From contig NZ_CP177354.1 in NCBI RefSeq assembly GCF_046844695.1, forward strand, positions 2,232,001-2,296,000: a DNA stretch of 64,000 nucleotides. The letters run 5' to 3'. How positions within the stretch are numbered: position 1 is the first letter of the stretch; every line of letters starts with the position of its first letter. A program made the position numbers and the translations under genes. This stretch comes from Pokkaliibacter plantistimulans. Its GTDB lineage: Bacteria; Pseudomonadota; Gammaproteobacteria; Pseudomonadales; Balneatricaceae. Positions 31,648 through 40,668 of the stretch are shown here, piece after piece. The notes beneath the pieces are model-generated. The model was not told the DNA's origin. It saw only the letters and a program-made list of their open reading frames with translations, and ran no database searches.

Positions 31648-32952
31648 GTGCGTGATGCTGCGAAAGAAGGGCTGCCCGAGCGTCAGCTGAAGGGGCTGCC
31701 GCTGCCTGATGTGCTGGCATTGCTCTGTATTCTGTTGTGGCTCGGGTGGCTGGCCTGTTTCCCCTGGCAGCTCACCTCCGATGATGCGCTGAACTTCGCC
31801 CGCGCCGTGGTACGGTTCAGTGTCATCGAGGAATCTCCGCACTTTCCTGGTTACCCCGGTTTTGTCTGGCTCACCCGGCTGGCAGCCGGGTTGGGTCTGT
31901 CTCCCGTTGCCGCCATCGTTGCAATTTCCTGGCTGGGGAGCGGGATGATTGCCTGGTACGGCTATCTGCTGTGCCGGTCCCGTGCTGCGTGGTACGGCTT
32001 GCCCGTCTTGGTGGTGCTGTTATTCCATCCATTACTTCCCACTCTGGCACTGTCAGGGCTGACCGACGCTCCTGCCATTGCCTGTCTGCTGGCCGCCTGC
32101 CATAGCGCTGAGTGTCAGCGCCCGCGACGGCAGGCACTGTGGCTGGCAATAATGCTGGCGATTCGCCCCAGCTTTGCCGTGCTGGCAATAGGGTTGTGGA
32201 GCTATAGCGGCTGGCAGTCATCTCGTCGTCGGCGCTGGCTGCTGGAAACTCTGTTGCTAACAGCAATGATCGGCGCTGGTTGTGGCTGGTTTATCTGGAT
32301 GCATGATGGCGTAGCCTATCTGAACGAAGGCGTACGCTTCACTCAGGGGCATTATGAATTATGGGGTAACACGCCCGTCAGTCATCCCTGGCAGGGGCTG
32401 GTGCAATGGTGGCAGTTGCTGGCGGGGCAGTTAACGCCAGTGGGTGTGATATTGCTGTGCTGGCTAGTGCTGCAGCCACTATGCCAGCGACAAGGCTGGA
32501 GCTTTACTCCGCTATGGGTATGTTTGCTGGTCAGTCTGCTGTGGCTGTTGACGTCACAGAATCCGGAAAACAGCCGCCATGCGGCACTGCCGGTCATCTT
32601 GTCTGTGATCCTGTTCGGTCGCTCCGCCGTCTGGTGGCGTACCGGCCTGCTGCAGGTAGCGGCATTGGCGCTGATCTGTGTTGGCTGGCAAGCACCCAGC
32701 CCTCCGGCCATCAGCACCGCGTTAACCTATGCAGCACAGCATTGCCATACTCTGGTTACCCAGTATGGCGTCAAGCTGGCGCAGCAGCAGTTCCAGCTGC
32801 AGGTTATCGATGCCTGGTATCAGGCCAGCGCTCGTCTGGCACTGACACAGGGGGCATGCCGGCTCAGTAGTGAACCTCTGGCTGGGAGTGAAGTATTCCG
32901 TGGGCGTTTTGCGGCTGAGAAAGATTACTACCTGCTGCTTCCACGTAATTGA
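31648..32952 (+). CDS. Polytopic membrane protein, GT-C glycosyltransferase-like
   Basis: A 434-aa protein with roughly nine to eleven hydrophobic helices. The first loop contains LTSDDALNFARAVVRFS followed by HFPGYPGFVWL, reminiscent of the acidic Asp-Asp motif of GT-C (PMT/ArnT-like) lipid-linked sugar transferases. A later segment is SQNPENSRHAALPVILSVI. The start is uncertain; GTG 31648 has no clear ribosome-binding site. The 3' end overlaps the convergent CBS gene by 25 bp. Its link to iron uptake is only positional. It may act with the neighbouring mutase-like flavoprotein on a glycan. Confidence 0.65.
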   Translation: MRDAAKEGLPERQLKGLPLPDVLALLCILLWLGWLACFPWQLTSDDALNFARAVVRFSVIEESPHFPGYPGFVWLTRLAAGLGLSPVAAIVAISWLGSGMIAWYGYLLCRSRAAWYGLPVLVVLLFHPLLPTLALSGLTDAPAIACLLAACHSAECQRPRRQALWLAIMLAIRPSFAVLAIGLWSYSGWQSSRRRRWLLETLLLTAMIGAGCGWFIWMHDGVAYLNEGVRFTQGHYELWGNTPVSHPWQGLVQWWQLLAGQLTPVGVILLCWLVLQPLCQRQGWSFTPLWVCLLVSLLWLLTSQNPENSRHAALPVILSVILFGRSAVWWRTGLLQVAALALICVGWQAPSPPAISTALTYAAQHCHTLVTQYGVKLAQQQFQLQVIDAWYQASARLALTQGACRLSSEPLAGSEVFRGRFAAEKDYYLLLPRN

Positions 32953-33386
32953 TGGTCCTCGCTGGACTGCTCCAGTAACTGTACGCAAAGACGGACAAAG
33001 TCGGATGGGGTGACGATACCGAGCAGCTGGCCCTGATCGTCCAGCACGGGCAGGCAGCCGTGCTTGTTTTCCATGCAGTAACGACCAGCGGTGGTTAGTG
33101 CGGTATCTGCCGTTGTGGTGATGACTTCCGTCGCCATGACGCTGCTGATGACGGTCTGACGCTCCAGCTCAGCCAGTTTGGACATGCCGTGTTCGCTGAC
33201 AATGCGGAATGACTCCTTGAGAATATCACGCTGGCTGACGATGCCTTTGAAGGTATGTCCGTCGTCTCCGACGACCGGAATATTGCGAATATTGTGCAGG
33301 CGCATGACCTCTCGCGCATCGGCAACAGAGTGCGTGTCGTGCAGTACCTGCAGCTTGGTTATCATCAGATCGGCGACGGTTTTCAC
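32928..33386 (-). CDS. Tandem CBS-domain protein
   Basis: A 152-aa protein made of two CBS motifs (about residues 7-62 and 78-135), with IRNIPVVGDDGHTFKGIVSQRDIL and a matching HGCLPVLDDQGQLLGIVTPSDFV. Such stand-alone pairs bind adenine nucleotides and act as energy or redox sensors. The partner is unknown. GTG start with GGAG nine bases upstream. It is divergent from tadA with a 93-bp gap. Confidence 0.9.
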   Translation of the reverse strand: MKTVADLMITKLQVLHDTHSVADAREVMRLHNIRNIPVVGDDGHTFKGIVSQRDILKESFRIVSEHGMSKLAELERQTVISSVMATEVITTTADTALTTAGRYCMENKHGCLPVLDDQGQLLGIVTPSDFVRLCVQLLEQSSEDHQLRGSSR

Positions 33387-33479
33387 GGGTTAGACTCCAT
33401 GAACTGAGAGAGTGGGGAGGCAACGGCGTCCGTGCTGCCTTTCGCACTTGAGTATAGATGAGAAAAGAGGGAAGACAGT

Positions 33480-34067
33480 TTGTCCCAGAACAATGAACAG
33501 CCAACGGCAGAAGATGCTGAACCTTTAGCCCGGCTGACTTCTGACATGGCCAGCCCGACAGCGTTCAGCTCGGCCGATGAAGCCTGGATGCGCCGTGCCA
33601 TGGCACTGGCCAGTCAGGCAGAGGCTCTGGGTGAGATACCGGTGGGGGCGCTGGTGGTGGTGGATGGTCATGTGGTGGGGGAGGGGTTCAACTGCCCCAT
33701 TAGCAGCCATGATCCCAGTGCACATGCAGAGATGGTAGCCGTTCGGCAGGCTGCTCAGGCTTTGCAGAACTATCGTCTGACTGGCGCTACCCTCTACGTG
33801 ACACTGGAGCCCTGCACCATGTGTGTGGGGGTGATGGTGCACAGCCGTATCGAGCGAGTTGTCTATGGTGCTCCTGAACCCAAAGCCGGCGCAGTGCAAA
33901 GCCGCGCCCAGTTGCTGGGGGCGCCGTATCTCAATCACTATGTCAGGTGGCAGGGTGGATTGCTGGCTGAGGAGTGCAGTCAGCAGCTGAGTGATTTCTT
34001 CAGGCGGCGGCGAGCAGAAAAAAAGCAAGCCAAGGCGCTACAGTCATCTCGTGAGCAGGCCGGGTGA
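33480..34067 (+). CDS. tadA: tRNA-specific adenosine deaminase
   Basis: A 195-aa zinc enzyme that converts A34 to inosine in tRNA-Arg(ACG). The active site is AHAEMVAV (zinc His and catalytic Glu) and LEPCTMCVGVMVHSRIERVV (two zinc Cys). The family core starts around DEAWMRRAMALASQAEALGE. The start taken here is a TTG with AGAGGG upstream, giving a 40-residue N-terminal extension. ATG 33546 is an alternative but has no ribosome-binding site. The Lys/Arg-rich tail is typical. Confidence 0.93.
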   Translation: MSQNNEQPTAEDAEPLARLTSDMASPTAFSSADEAWMRRAMALASQAEALGEIPVGALVVVDGHVVGEGFNCPISSHDPSAHAEMVAVRQAAQALQNYRLTGATLYVTLEPCTMCVGVMVHSRIERVVYGAPEPKAGAVQSRAQLLGAPYLNHYVRWQGGLLAEECSQQLSDFFRRRRAEKKQAKALQSSREQAG

Positions 34068-34142
34068 TCGCTGCCTACTCAGCTCTGCCTGCTCTTCGCC
34101 TGTCAGGATTATGAACAGGTTCTGATAACGAACCGATATGGC

Positions 34143-35591
34143 TCAGAGTGTCGGCGGAATACGATCAAAAACGTGGATTTCTGGCAGTTTAGGCGGTGGT
34201 GACAATTCGGCCTTGAAGGGCAGGTTTTCCAGACGCAGGATTTCGCGGTACAGGCGTACGTTACGGACGTAGATCACCGGCTCCCAGCCACGGGCGTAGC
34301 CATGCTTGGTCTGCTGATTCCAGCGCTTCAGCGCCAGCTTGGGCAGGTACTGACGCACGTCACTCCAGCGACTGGGGTTCAAGCCTGCATCTGCCGTCAG
34401 ATCCATGGCGTCCTGCAGGTGTCCCATGCCCACATTGTAGGCAGCCAGCGCCAGCCAGGTGCGATCAGGGTTGGGAATGTCGTCGGGTAGCTGGTCGTAC
34501 ATTTCCCTGAGATAACGTGCACCACCGAGAATACTTTGCTCGGGATTACTGCGATCCTGCACGCCTACGGAGGCGGCAGTGTTCTGTGTCAGCATCATGA
34601 TGCCGCGCACCCCGGTGGCGGAGACGGCGGTGTTATCCCATTTCGACTCCTGATAGCCGATAGCGGCCAGCAGCTCCCATTCCCAGTCGAACTTTTGTGC
34701 CCCTTCTTCAAACCAGGCTTGGAAACTGGCCAGACGGCTCTGGATATGTTTGCGGAAGGCCCGGATACCGATGAAGTCGTAGCGCTGGGTGTGTTCGAAA
34801 TATTTCTCGTAGAGCTGGCCAATCAGGTCCTGAGTGCTGCGTGAGGTAAGAAAGTCATTGATGGCTTTGGTCAGGCTCTGGTCCATGGTGGGCGCCAGAT
34901 ACCATACCAGCGGTTGAGGGGCGTTGAGGCTGAAGGCCACTTCCAGATCCGGATACATCGGCGCATAGAGCGACAAGGCCATGTTATCGCTGATCAGATA
35001 ATCGGCATCACCGCTTTTCAGCATTTCCAGCATGTCAGCCAGATCCATGTCTTCGGTTTCTTCCCACTCCAGCCCCGGCAGGTCTTCCTTCAATTCCTGC
35101 AAGCGCTGGGCATGGGCACTACCAGCCTGCACCAGTACCCGTTTACCTACCAAATCCGCAACAGAAGTGGCCGCAGGGCCATCGCCGTCATGACGCAGGC
35201 GAATCACCTGAGAGACCGCATAGGCATAAGGTTCGGAAACAGGGAAGTTGGCTTCGCGTTCACTGCTGAGGAAAAGGGAGGCGGCGACCACATCAACATT
35301 GCGCTGGCGCAGCAGTTCAAACAGGTCTTTGCGGTTGCGTACCACTTTCAGCTCAAGCTGCAGGCCACGTTCTTCGGCAAAGGCTTTGATCAGGTCATAC
35401 TCGAAGCCAGCCGGCCCCTGAGCATCTTCATAATAAGCAGTGGGAATATTGCGGGTAGCGACACGCAGCACGCCTCGGTCATCAATACGGGCAAGCTGGC
35501 TGATTTGTTGCTGGGCAGCAATCAGCGGGATGGTCACCACCACCAGCAGATAGAGCCAAAACAACCAGGAGCGATGATCTTGCATCCACAT
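34143..35591 (-). CDS. mltF: Membrane-bound lytic murein transglycosylase F
   Basis: A 482-aa two-domain envelope enzyme. An N-terminal anchor or signal (LFWLYLLVVVTIPLIAA) is followed by a type 3 solute-binding-like domain (about 40-265) and a C-terminal lysozyme-like SLT domain (about 290-450). The catalytic Glu is in AIGYQESKWD, with MMLTQNTAASVGV and LAAYNVGMGH downstream. It cleaves peptidoglycan with 1,6-anhydro product formation. It is divergent from purL, the same pairing as in Pseudomonas. Confidence 0.95.
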   Translation of the reverse strand: MWMQDHRSWLFWLYLLVVVTIPLIAAQQQISQLARIDDRGVLRVATRNIPTAYYEDAQGPAGFEYDLIKAFAEERGLQLELKVVRNRKDLFELLRQRNVDVVAASLFLSSEREANFPVSEPYAYAVSQVIRLRHDGDGPAATSVADLVGKRVLVQAGSAHAQRLQELKEDLPGLEWEETEDMDLADMLEMLKSGDADYLISDNMALSLYAPMYPDLEVAFSLNAPQPLVWYLAPTMDQSLTKAINDFLTSRSTQDLIGQLYEKYFEHTQRYDFIGIRAFRKHIQSRLASFQAWFEEGAQKFDWEWELLAAIGYQESKWDNTAVSATGVRGIMMLTQNTAASVGVQDRSNPEQSILGGARYLREMYDQLPDDIPNPDRTWLALAAYNVGMGHLQDAMDLTADAGLNPSRWSDVRQYLPKLALKRWNQQTKHGYARGWEPVIYVRNVRLYREILRLENLPFKAELSPPPKLPEIHVFDRIPPTL

Positions 35592-35700
35592 TCAGCAGAA
35601 CCTTACAACCTATTCTGTTGAACCACCTTTGACTGAACGCTGACGTCTACTGCGGACCCCATGTTCTGCGACTTGCCTGCCATCACAGTCGATGGGTGGT

Positions 35701-35718
35701 GCTGCCTGCGCAGGCAGC
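35701..35718. promoter_or_regulatory. Perfect 18-bp palindrome between mltF and purL
   Basis: GCTGCCTGCGCAGGCAGC is fully self-complementary and lies in the 303-bp divergent gap, ~177 bases before purL. It is followed by GGTTATTTAAT. It could be an operator or a hairpin in the purL leader. No known box is recognised, and the rest of the gap shows no gene. Confidence 0.45.
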
Positions 35719-35894
35719 GGTTATTTAATCAGAGGTTCCCTGTATCCAGTGGCGGTTTTTCAGTATCATTTACGCCCTCTGAATTTATCCCGGAAGACTT
35801 CCCGCTGCCGCAACCGAGTTTTGCGGGATAGGTTCCCAATCTGACATACCAGGTTCTTAACCCAAGAATCTCCGACAAGAGGCACGATACCGTC

Positions 35895-38800
35895 ATGCTG
35901 ACCCTGCGTGGAGCGCCCGCATTATCACCCTTCCGTCGCGGCAAATTGTTGGCCACTTTACAGGCTGATGTTGCGACTGTCACGGATGTTTATGCTGAAT
36001 TCTTACATCTGGTGGATGTAGCGGACGCCCTGAGCGCCGAGGAACACCAGGTTCTGCAGCGCCTGCTGACTTACGGGCCTGCCAACTCTCAGGAACAGTT
36101 TGACGGCGCTACTTTTATCGTAGTTCCTCGTGCCGGCACCATCTCTCCCTGGTCCAGTAAAGCCACCGACATTGCCAGAAACTGCGGCCTTGGCAAGGTC
36201 CGCCGTGTCGAACGTGCCGTGCGCTATGTCGTCGTTGGCGGTGCTTTCGATACCGCTCAGCAGGCGCTGATCAAGTCAGCGCTGCATGATCGCATGGTGC
36301 AGGATGTGCACACCGAAGAAGCTGCGCTGGAAGGTATGTTTACCGCCCATGAGCCCCGAGTCTTTACCACGGTCGATGTGATGGGTGGTGGCCGTCCGGC
36401 ATTGGCTCAGGCCAACCGTGAGCTGGGTCTTGCTCTGGCGGAAGACGAAATCGATTATCTGGTAGAAAGCTTCACTGAACTCGGCCGCAACCCGGTAGAC
36501 GTTGAGCTGATGATGTTTGCTCAGGCCAACTCCGAGCATTGCCGTCACAAAATCTTCAATGCGTCCTGGGATATCGATGGCGAAGAGCAGGAAAAGTCTC
36601 TGTTCGCCATGATCCGCAATACCCACGCCATGAATGGCGAAGGGGTGTTGTCAGCCTATAAAGATAATGCTGCCGTCATCGTCGGTAGTGAAGCACCACG
36701 TTTCTTCCCCGATCCAGCCAGCAAGGAATACGGCCGTCATCAGGAACCTGTACACATCCTGATGAAGGTTGAAACCCATAACCACCCGACAGCTATTGCT
36801 CCTTACCCGGGGGCGGCTACCGGTGCTGGTGGCGAAATCCGTGATGAAGGTGCAACCGGCCGTGGTGCCAAACCCAAGGCTGGTCTGACTGGCTTCACCG
36901 TCTCTGACCTGAATATTCCCGGCTTCGAGCAGCCCTGGGAGTCCAGCTATGGCAAGCCTGACCGTATTGTTTCCGCTCTCGATATCATGATCGAAGGCCC
37001 CATTGGTGGTGCTGCCTTTAACAACGAATTCGGTCGTCCCAACCTGAATGGGTACTTCCGTACCTACGAAGACAAAGTGGCGACGGCGAACGGTGAAGAG
37101 GTTCGCGGTTACCACAAGCCCATCATGATTGCCGGTGGTATGGGTAACATTCGTGCTGATCATGTTGAGAAGGGCGAGATCGTCGTAGGTGCCAAACTGA
37201 TCTGTCTGGGTGGTCCCGCGATGCTTATCGGTCTGGGTGGTGGTGCCGCTTCTTCCATGGCCTCAGGCTCCAGTGCCGAAGATCTGGATTTTGCTTCTGT
37301 GCAGCGTGATAACGCTGAAATGGAGCGTCGTTGCCAGGAAGTGATCGATCAGTGCTGGCAGCTGGGTGATGCAAACCCCATCGCGTTCATTCATGACGTA
37401 GGAGCGGGCGGTCTGTCCAATGCATTCCCTGAGCTGGTGAAGGATGGTGGCCGTGGCGGTAACTTCGAGCTGCGCAAGGTCAACAATGCTGAGCCGGGTA
37501 TGTCGCCGCTGGAAATCTGGTGCAACGAAGCGCAGGAGCGCTATGTCATGGCCGTGTCACCAGAGAACATGGCGACCTTTGAAGCCATCTGTCAGCGTGA
37601 GCGTTGCCCCTATGCTGTAGTGGGTGAGGCTATTGACGAGCAGCACCTGCAACTCGGCGATGAGCTGTTCAACAACAAACCAGTTGACCTGCCCATGGGG
37701 GTGCTGTTCGGCAAACCTCCCCGTATGCACCGCTCTGTGCAGCGCAAAGCTTTCGAGCGTCAGGGTTTGAAGCTGGAAGGCATCGAACTGGCCGAAGCGG
37801 CCCGACGCGTGCTGCAACTACCGGCCGTCGCCAGCAAAAGCTTCCTGATCACCATTGGCGACCGCACCATTACCGGACTGGTTAACCGTGACCAGATGGT
37901 TGGCCCCTGGCAGGTACCTGTTGCCGACTGCGCCGTCACTGCCACTGCTTACGACGTATACACGGGCGAAGCGATGGCCATGGGCGAGCGCACTCCGCTG
38001 GCCGTGATCGATGCGCCTGCGTCAGGGCGTATGGCTATCGGCGAAGTGGTCACCAACCTGGCTGCTGCACGTATTGGCAAACTGGGTGATATCAAGCTGT
38101 CCGCCAACTGGATGTGTGCTGCGGGCCATCCAGGTGAAGACGAAAACCTTTATGACACCGTTCGTGCGGTGGGTATGGAGCTGTGCCCTGAACTGGGTAT
38201 GTGCATTCCGGTCGGTAAAGACTCCATGTCCATGCGTACCGTATGGAAAGACGGTGATGAGCAGAAGAGCGTTACCGCTCCATTGTCACTGATCATCACC
38301 GGTGTGGCGCCTGTCACTGATGTGCGTCGTTCGCTGACGCCACAACTGCGTACCGATCAGGGTGAGACCGACCTGATTCTGATTGATCTGGGTCAGAACC
38401 AACAGCGCCTTGGTGGCTCCGCGCTGGCACAGGTATTCGATCAGGTGGGTGATCAGGCGCCCGATGTGAACGATGCCGGTGAGCTGAAAGCCTTCTTTGA
38501 TGCCATTCAGAGTCTGAATGAGCAGGGCACCTTGCTGGCTTACCACGACCGCTCTGACGGTGGTGTGTTTACCACTCTGGCGGAAATGGCTTTTGCTGGC
38601 CGTACCGGTGTCGATATTGAACTGTCTGATCTGGTACAGGGTGAAGATGATCTGCTGCCTGCTCTGTTCAATGAAGAGCTGGGTGCGGTGATTCAGGTCC
38701 GTCGTGCCGACAGTAATGAAGTGCTGCGTCAGTTGTCTGCCCACGGTCTGGCTGAATACGCTCAGGTCATCGGTAGTCTGAATGATGACGACATGCTGCG

Positions 38801-39794
38801 CTTTACGGTGGAAGGTGAAGAAGTGCTGGTTGATGGTCGTGAAGACTTCCAGCGTCTGTGGGCTGAAACCAGCTACCGCATTCAGGCCATGCGTGATAAC
38901 GCAGACTGCGCACAGCAGGAATTTGACCGTATTCTCGACGTTGAAGACCCCGGTCTGCACGTCAGCCTGAGCTATGACGTGAACGAGGATATTGCTGCAC
39001 CGATGATCGCCACCGGCGTCCGTCCACGTGTGGCTGTGCTGCGTGAGCAGGGCGTTAACGGTCATGTGGAAATGGCAGCCGCTTTTGATCGTGCGGGCTT
39101 TGCCGCTGTTGACGTGCATATGAGTGATATTCTGTCAGGTCGTGTCAGCCTGCAGGACTTCAAAGGCCTGGTTGCTTGCGGTGGTTTCTCCTACGGTGAC
39201 GTACTGGGTGCAGGTGAAGGCTGGGCCAAATCCGTACTGTTCAACAGCCGTGCACGTGATGAGTTTGGTGCGTTCTTCCTGCGTCAGGACAGTTTTGCTC
39301 TGGGCGTATGTAATGGTTGCCAGATGATGTCCAACCTGCATGAACTGATTCCGGGGGCTGATTTGTGGCCGCACTTTGTACGTAACCAGTCCGAGCAGTT
39401 TGAAGCGCGTCTGGTCATGGTTGAAGTGACAGAGTCACCTTCCATCTTCCTGCAGGGGATGCAGGGTTCCCGGATGCCGGTTGCTGTGGCACACGGTGAA
39501 GGCTATGCCGAGTTCCGCGATCAGGCACAGCTTCAGGCACTGATTAACAAGGGGCAGGTTGCGCTGCGCTTTGTCGACAACTATGGACAAGCGACAGAAG
39601 CCTATCCTGCCAACCCCAACGGCTCTCCACTGGGTACGACAGGTATCACCACACCTGATGGTCGCGTGACCATCATGATGCCTCACCCAGAGCGTGTATT
39701 CCGTGCTGTGCAGCATTCCTGGCGCCCTGATGGCTGGCAAGAAGACGGTAGCTGGATTCGCATGTTCCGCAATGCCCGTGCCTGGGTGAATTAA
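35895..39794 (+). CDS. purL: Phosphoribosylformylglycinamidine synthase
   Basis: A 1299-aa single-chain enzyme of purine synthesis (FGAR + glutamine + ATP to FGAM). The N-terminal domain is followed by duplicated AIRS-like ATP domains (motifs KVETHNHPTAIAPYPGAATG and HDVGAGGLSNAFPELV) and a C-terminal class I glutamine amidotransferase domain with the nucleophile in FALGVCNGCQMMSNL and the His/Glu pair in MMPHPERVFRA. The length is right for gammaproteobacterial PurL. AGAGG precedes the ATG. Confidence 0.97.
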   Translation: MLTLRGAPALSPFRRGKLLATLQADVATVTDVYAEFLHLVDVADALSAEEHQVLQRLLTYGPANSQEQFDGATFIVVPRAGTISPWSSKATDIARNCGLGKVRRVERAVRYVVVGGAFDTAQQALIKSALHDRMVQDVHTEEAALEGMFTAHEPRVFTTVDVMGGGRPALAQANRELGLALAEDEIDYLVESFTELGRNPVDVELMMFAQANSEHCRHKIFNASWDIDGEEQEKSLFAMIRNTHAMNGEGVLSAYKDNAAVIVGSEAPRFFPDPASKEYGRHQEPVHILMKVETHNHPTAIAPYPGAATGAGGEIRDEGATGRGAKPKAGLTGFTVSDLNIPGFEQPWESSYGKPDRIVSALDIMIEGPIGGAAFNNEFGRPNLNGYFRTYEDKVATANGEEVRGYHKPIMIAGGMGNIRADHVEKGEIVVGAKLICLGGPAMLIGLGGGAASSMASGSSAEDLDFASVQRDNAEMERRCQEVIDQCWQLGDANPIAFIHDVGAGGLSNAFPELVKDGGRGGNFELRKVNNAEPGMSPLEIWCNEAQERYVMAVSPENMATFEAICQRERCPYAVVGEAIDEQHLQLGDELFNNKPVDLPMGVLFGKPPRMHRSVQRKAFERQGLKLEGIELAEAARRVLQLPAVASKSFLITIGDRTITGLVNRDQMVGPWQVPVADCAVTATAYDVYTGEAMAMGERTPLAVIDAPASGRMAIGEVVTNLAAARIGKLGDIKLSANWMCAAGHPGEDENLYDTVRAVGMELCPELGMCIPVGKDSMSMRTVWKDGDEQKSVTAPLSLIITGVAPVTDVRRSLTPQLRTDQGETDLILIDLGQNQQRLGGSALAQVFDQVGDQAPDVNDAGELKAFFDAIQSLNEQGTLLAYHDRSDGGVFTTLAEMAFAGRTGVDIELSDLVQGEDDLLPALFNEELGAVIQVRRADSNEVLRQLSAHGLAEYAQVIGSLNDDDMLRFTVEGEEVLVDGREDFQRLWAETSYRIQAMRDNADCAQQEFDRILDVEDPGLHVSLSYDVNEDIAAPMIATGVRPRVAVLREQGVNGHVEMAAAFDRAGFAAVDVHMSDILSGRVSLQDFKGLVACGGFSYGDVLGAGEGWAKSVLFNSRARDEFGAFFLRQDSFALGVCNGCQMMSNLHELIPGADLWPHFVRNQSEQFEARLVMVEVTESPSIFLQGMQGSRMPVAVAHGEGYAEFRDQAQLQALINKGQVALRFVDNYGQATEAYPANPNGSPLGTTGITTPDGRVTIMMPHPERVFRAVQHSWRPDGWQEDGSWIRMFRNARAWVN

Positions 39795-39834
39795 GCGAGT
39801 GAGGGTTCGTTCGAACCGTCACTGTTAAAGACAT

Positions 39835-39854
39835 CGGGCGCCTTTGGGCGCCCG
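39835..39854 (+). terminator. GC-rich hairpin downstream of purL
   Basis: CGGGCGCC pairs with GGCGCCCG around TTTG, then TTGTCATTC follows. The T-run is short. Position 41 bases after the stop supports a terminator. The remainder of the 369-bp gap has only the promoter at 40081. Confidence 0.6.
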
Positions 39855-40080
39855 TTGTCATTCATGGCTGCGATCGGTCAATGAGTGAGTCTGTGAATCA
39901 GCGTGTGCCGCTGACGTTGGGAATACTCTGCCTCAGTATGGTGAAGCAATGTGGATTTTTTCCCTTTGCCTCTTGTCTCCAAAAAAAATACCCCCACAAT
40001 AGCGCCGCATGCGTGAAACACTGATGGTGTCTGCTCTCAGTCCTGTTCGCGTATGGTGGCAAATTTGGCTTTATTGTGAA

Positions 40081-40109
40081 TTGGACAAGTCCGTTTCTAT
40101 GCTCATACT
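40081..40109 (+). promoter_or_regulatory. Candidate sigma-70 promoter of the small acidic protein gene
   Basis: TTGGAC (40081-40086) is separated by 17 bases from CATACT (40104-40109), about 55 bases before the ATG. This is a good -35 and a fair -10. Confidence 0.5.
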
Positions 40110-40163
40110 TAGCGGTAAATCGCCTGGGGCGGAGCAGCGGCACTTGAGGTTACAGGGGGAAGC

Positions 40164-40436
40164 ATGAGTAAGTTTGGTTCCTTGCAAGAGCAGCTTGAAC
40201 GGATGAAGAAAGCGGGCAAGGGTGGCACATCGGAGAAGCGTTCAGGGCTGAAGACGTTTGTCCCGGTGTATGCACCTGCCAAGTCACCAAAGAGCGACGA
40301 TGATGAAGCGGGTGGTGACACGATGGAAGATTTGAGTGGTGTCCTGCCAGCCGATGCCGACTATGAAGGTGATGGTCTTGATGGCAGTGGTGAGGATTTC
40401 GGCGACGAAGAAGAGGTCGAGCACGAAGAGTACTGA
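40164..40436 (+). CDS. Small acidic protein of unknown function (90 aa)
   Basis: It begins with a basic amphipathic helix (MSKFGSLQEQLERMKKAGKG), then FVPVYAPAKSP, then a strongly acidic disordered tail (YEGDGLDGSGEDFGDEEEVE). GGGGAA is placed before the ATG and a promoter is visible upstream. No family is recognised. The charge split suggests a nucleic-acid- or protein-binding head with a disordered tail. It is monocistronic, with a strong terminator downstream. Confidence 0.65.
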   Translation: MSKFGSLQEQLERMKKAGKGGTSEKRSGLKTFVPVYAPAKSPKSDDDEAGGDTMEDLSGVLPADADYEGDGLDGSGEDFGDEEEVEHEEY

Positions 40437-40551
40437 GGCAACATCGTTTACTGATGTCTTTTGGTCAGATGGCGCTACTGATCGCGTCGTAGCGCCGTGC
40501 GCATGAGTTTGACATGTTGACGCTCTCTTCTTAAGCCTCTTTTTGAAGCAT

Positions 40552-40607
40552 AAAAAATGCCCCGCAGAGCGGCACTGATCATCAGTGATGTCTGCGGGGC
40601 ATTTTTA
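40552..40607. terminator. Bidirectional compound terminator between the acidic-protein gene and bamD
   Basis: ATGCCCCGCAGA (40557-40568) pairs with TCTGCGGGGCAT (40591-40602). A6 on the left gives a T6 tail for the minus-strand bamD transcript, and T5 on the right gives the plus-strand tail. The loop contains a second perfect stem, CACTGAT/ATCAGTG. Confidence 0.92.
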
Positions 40608-40668
40608 TTTACATCGTCTGGCTTGCCGACGCGCAGCAGCGCGCCGGGCTTTCACTTCAGGGTGGCGG

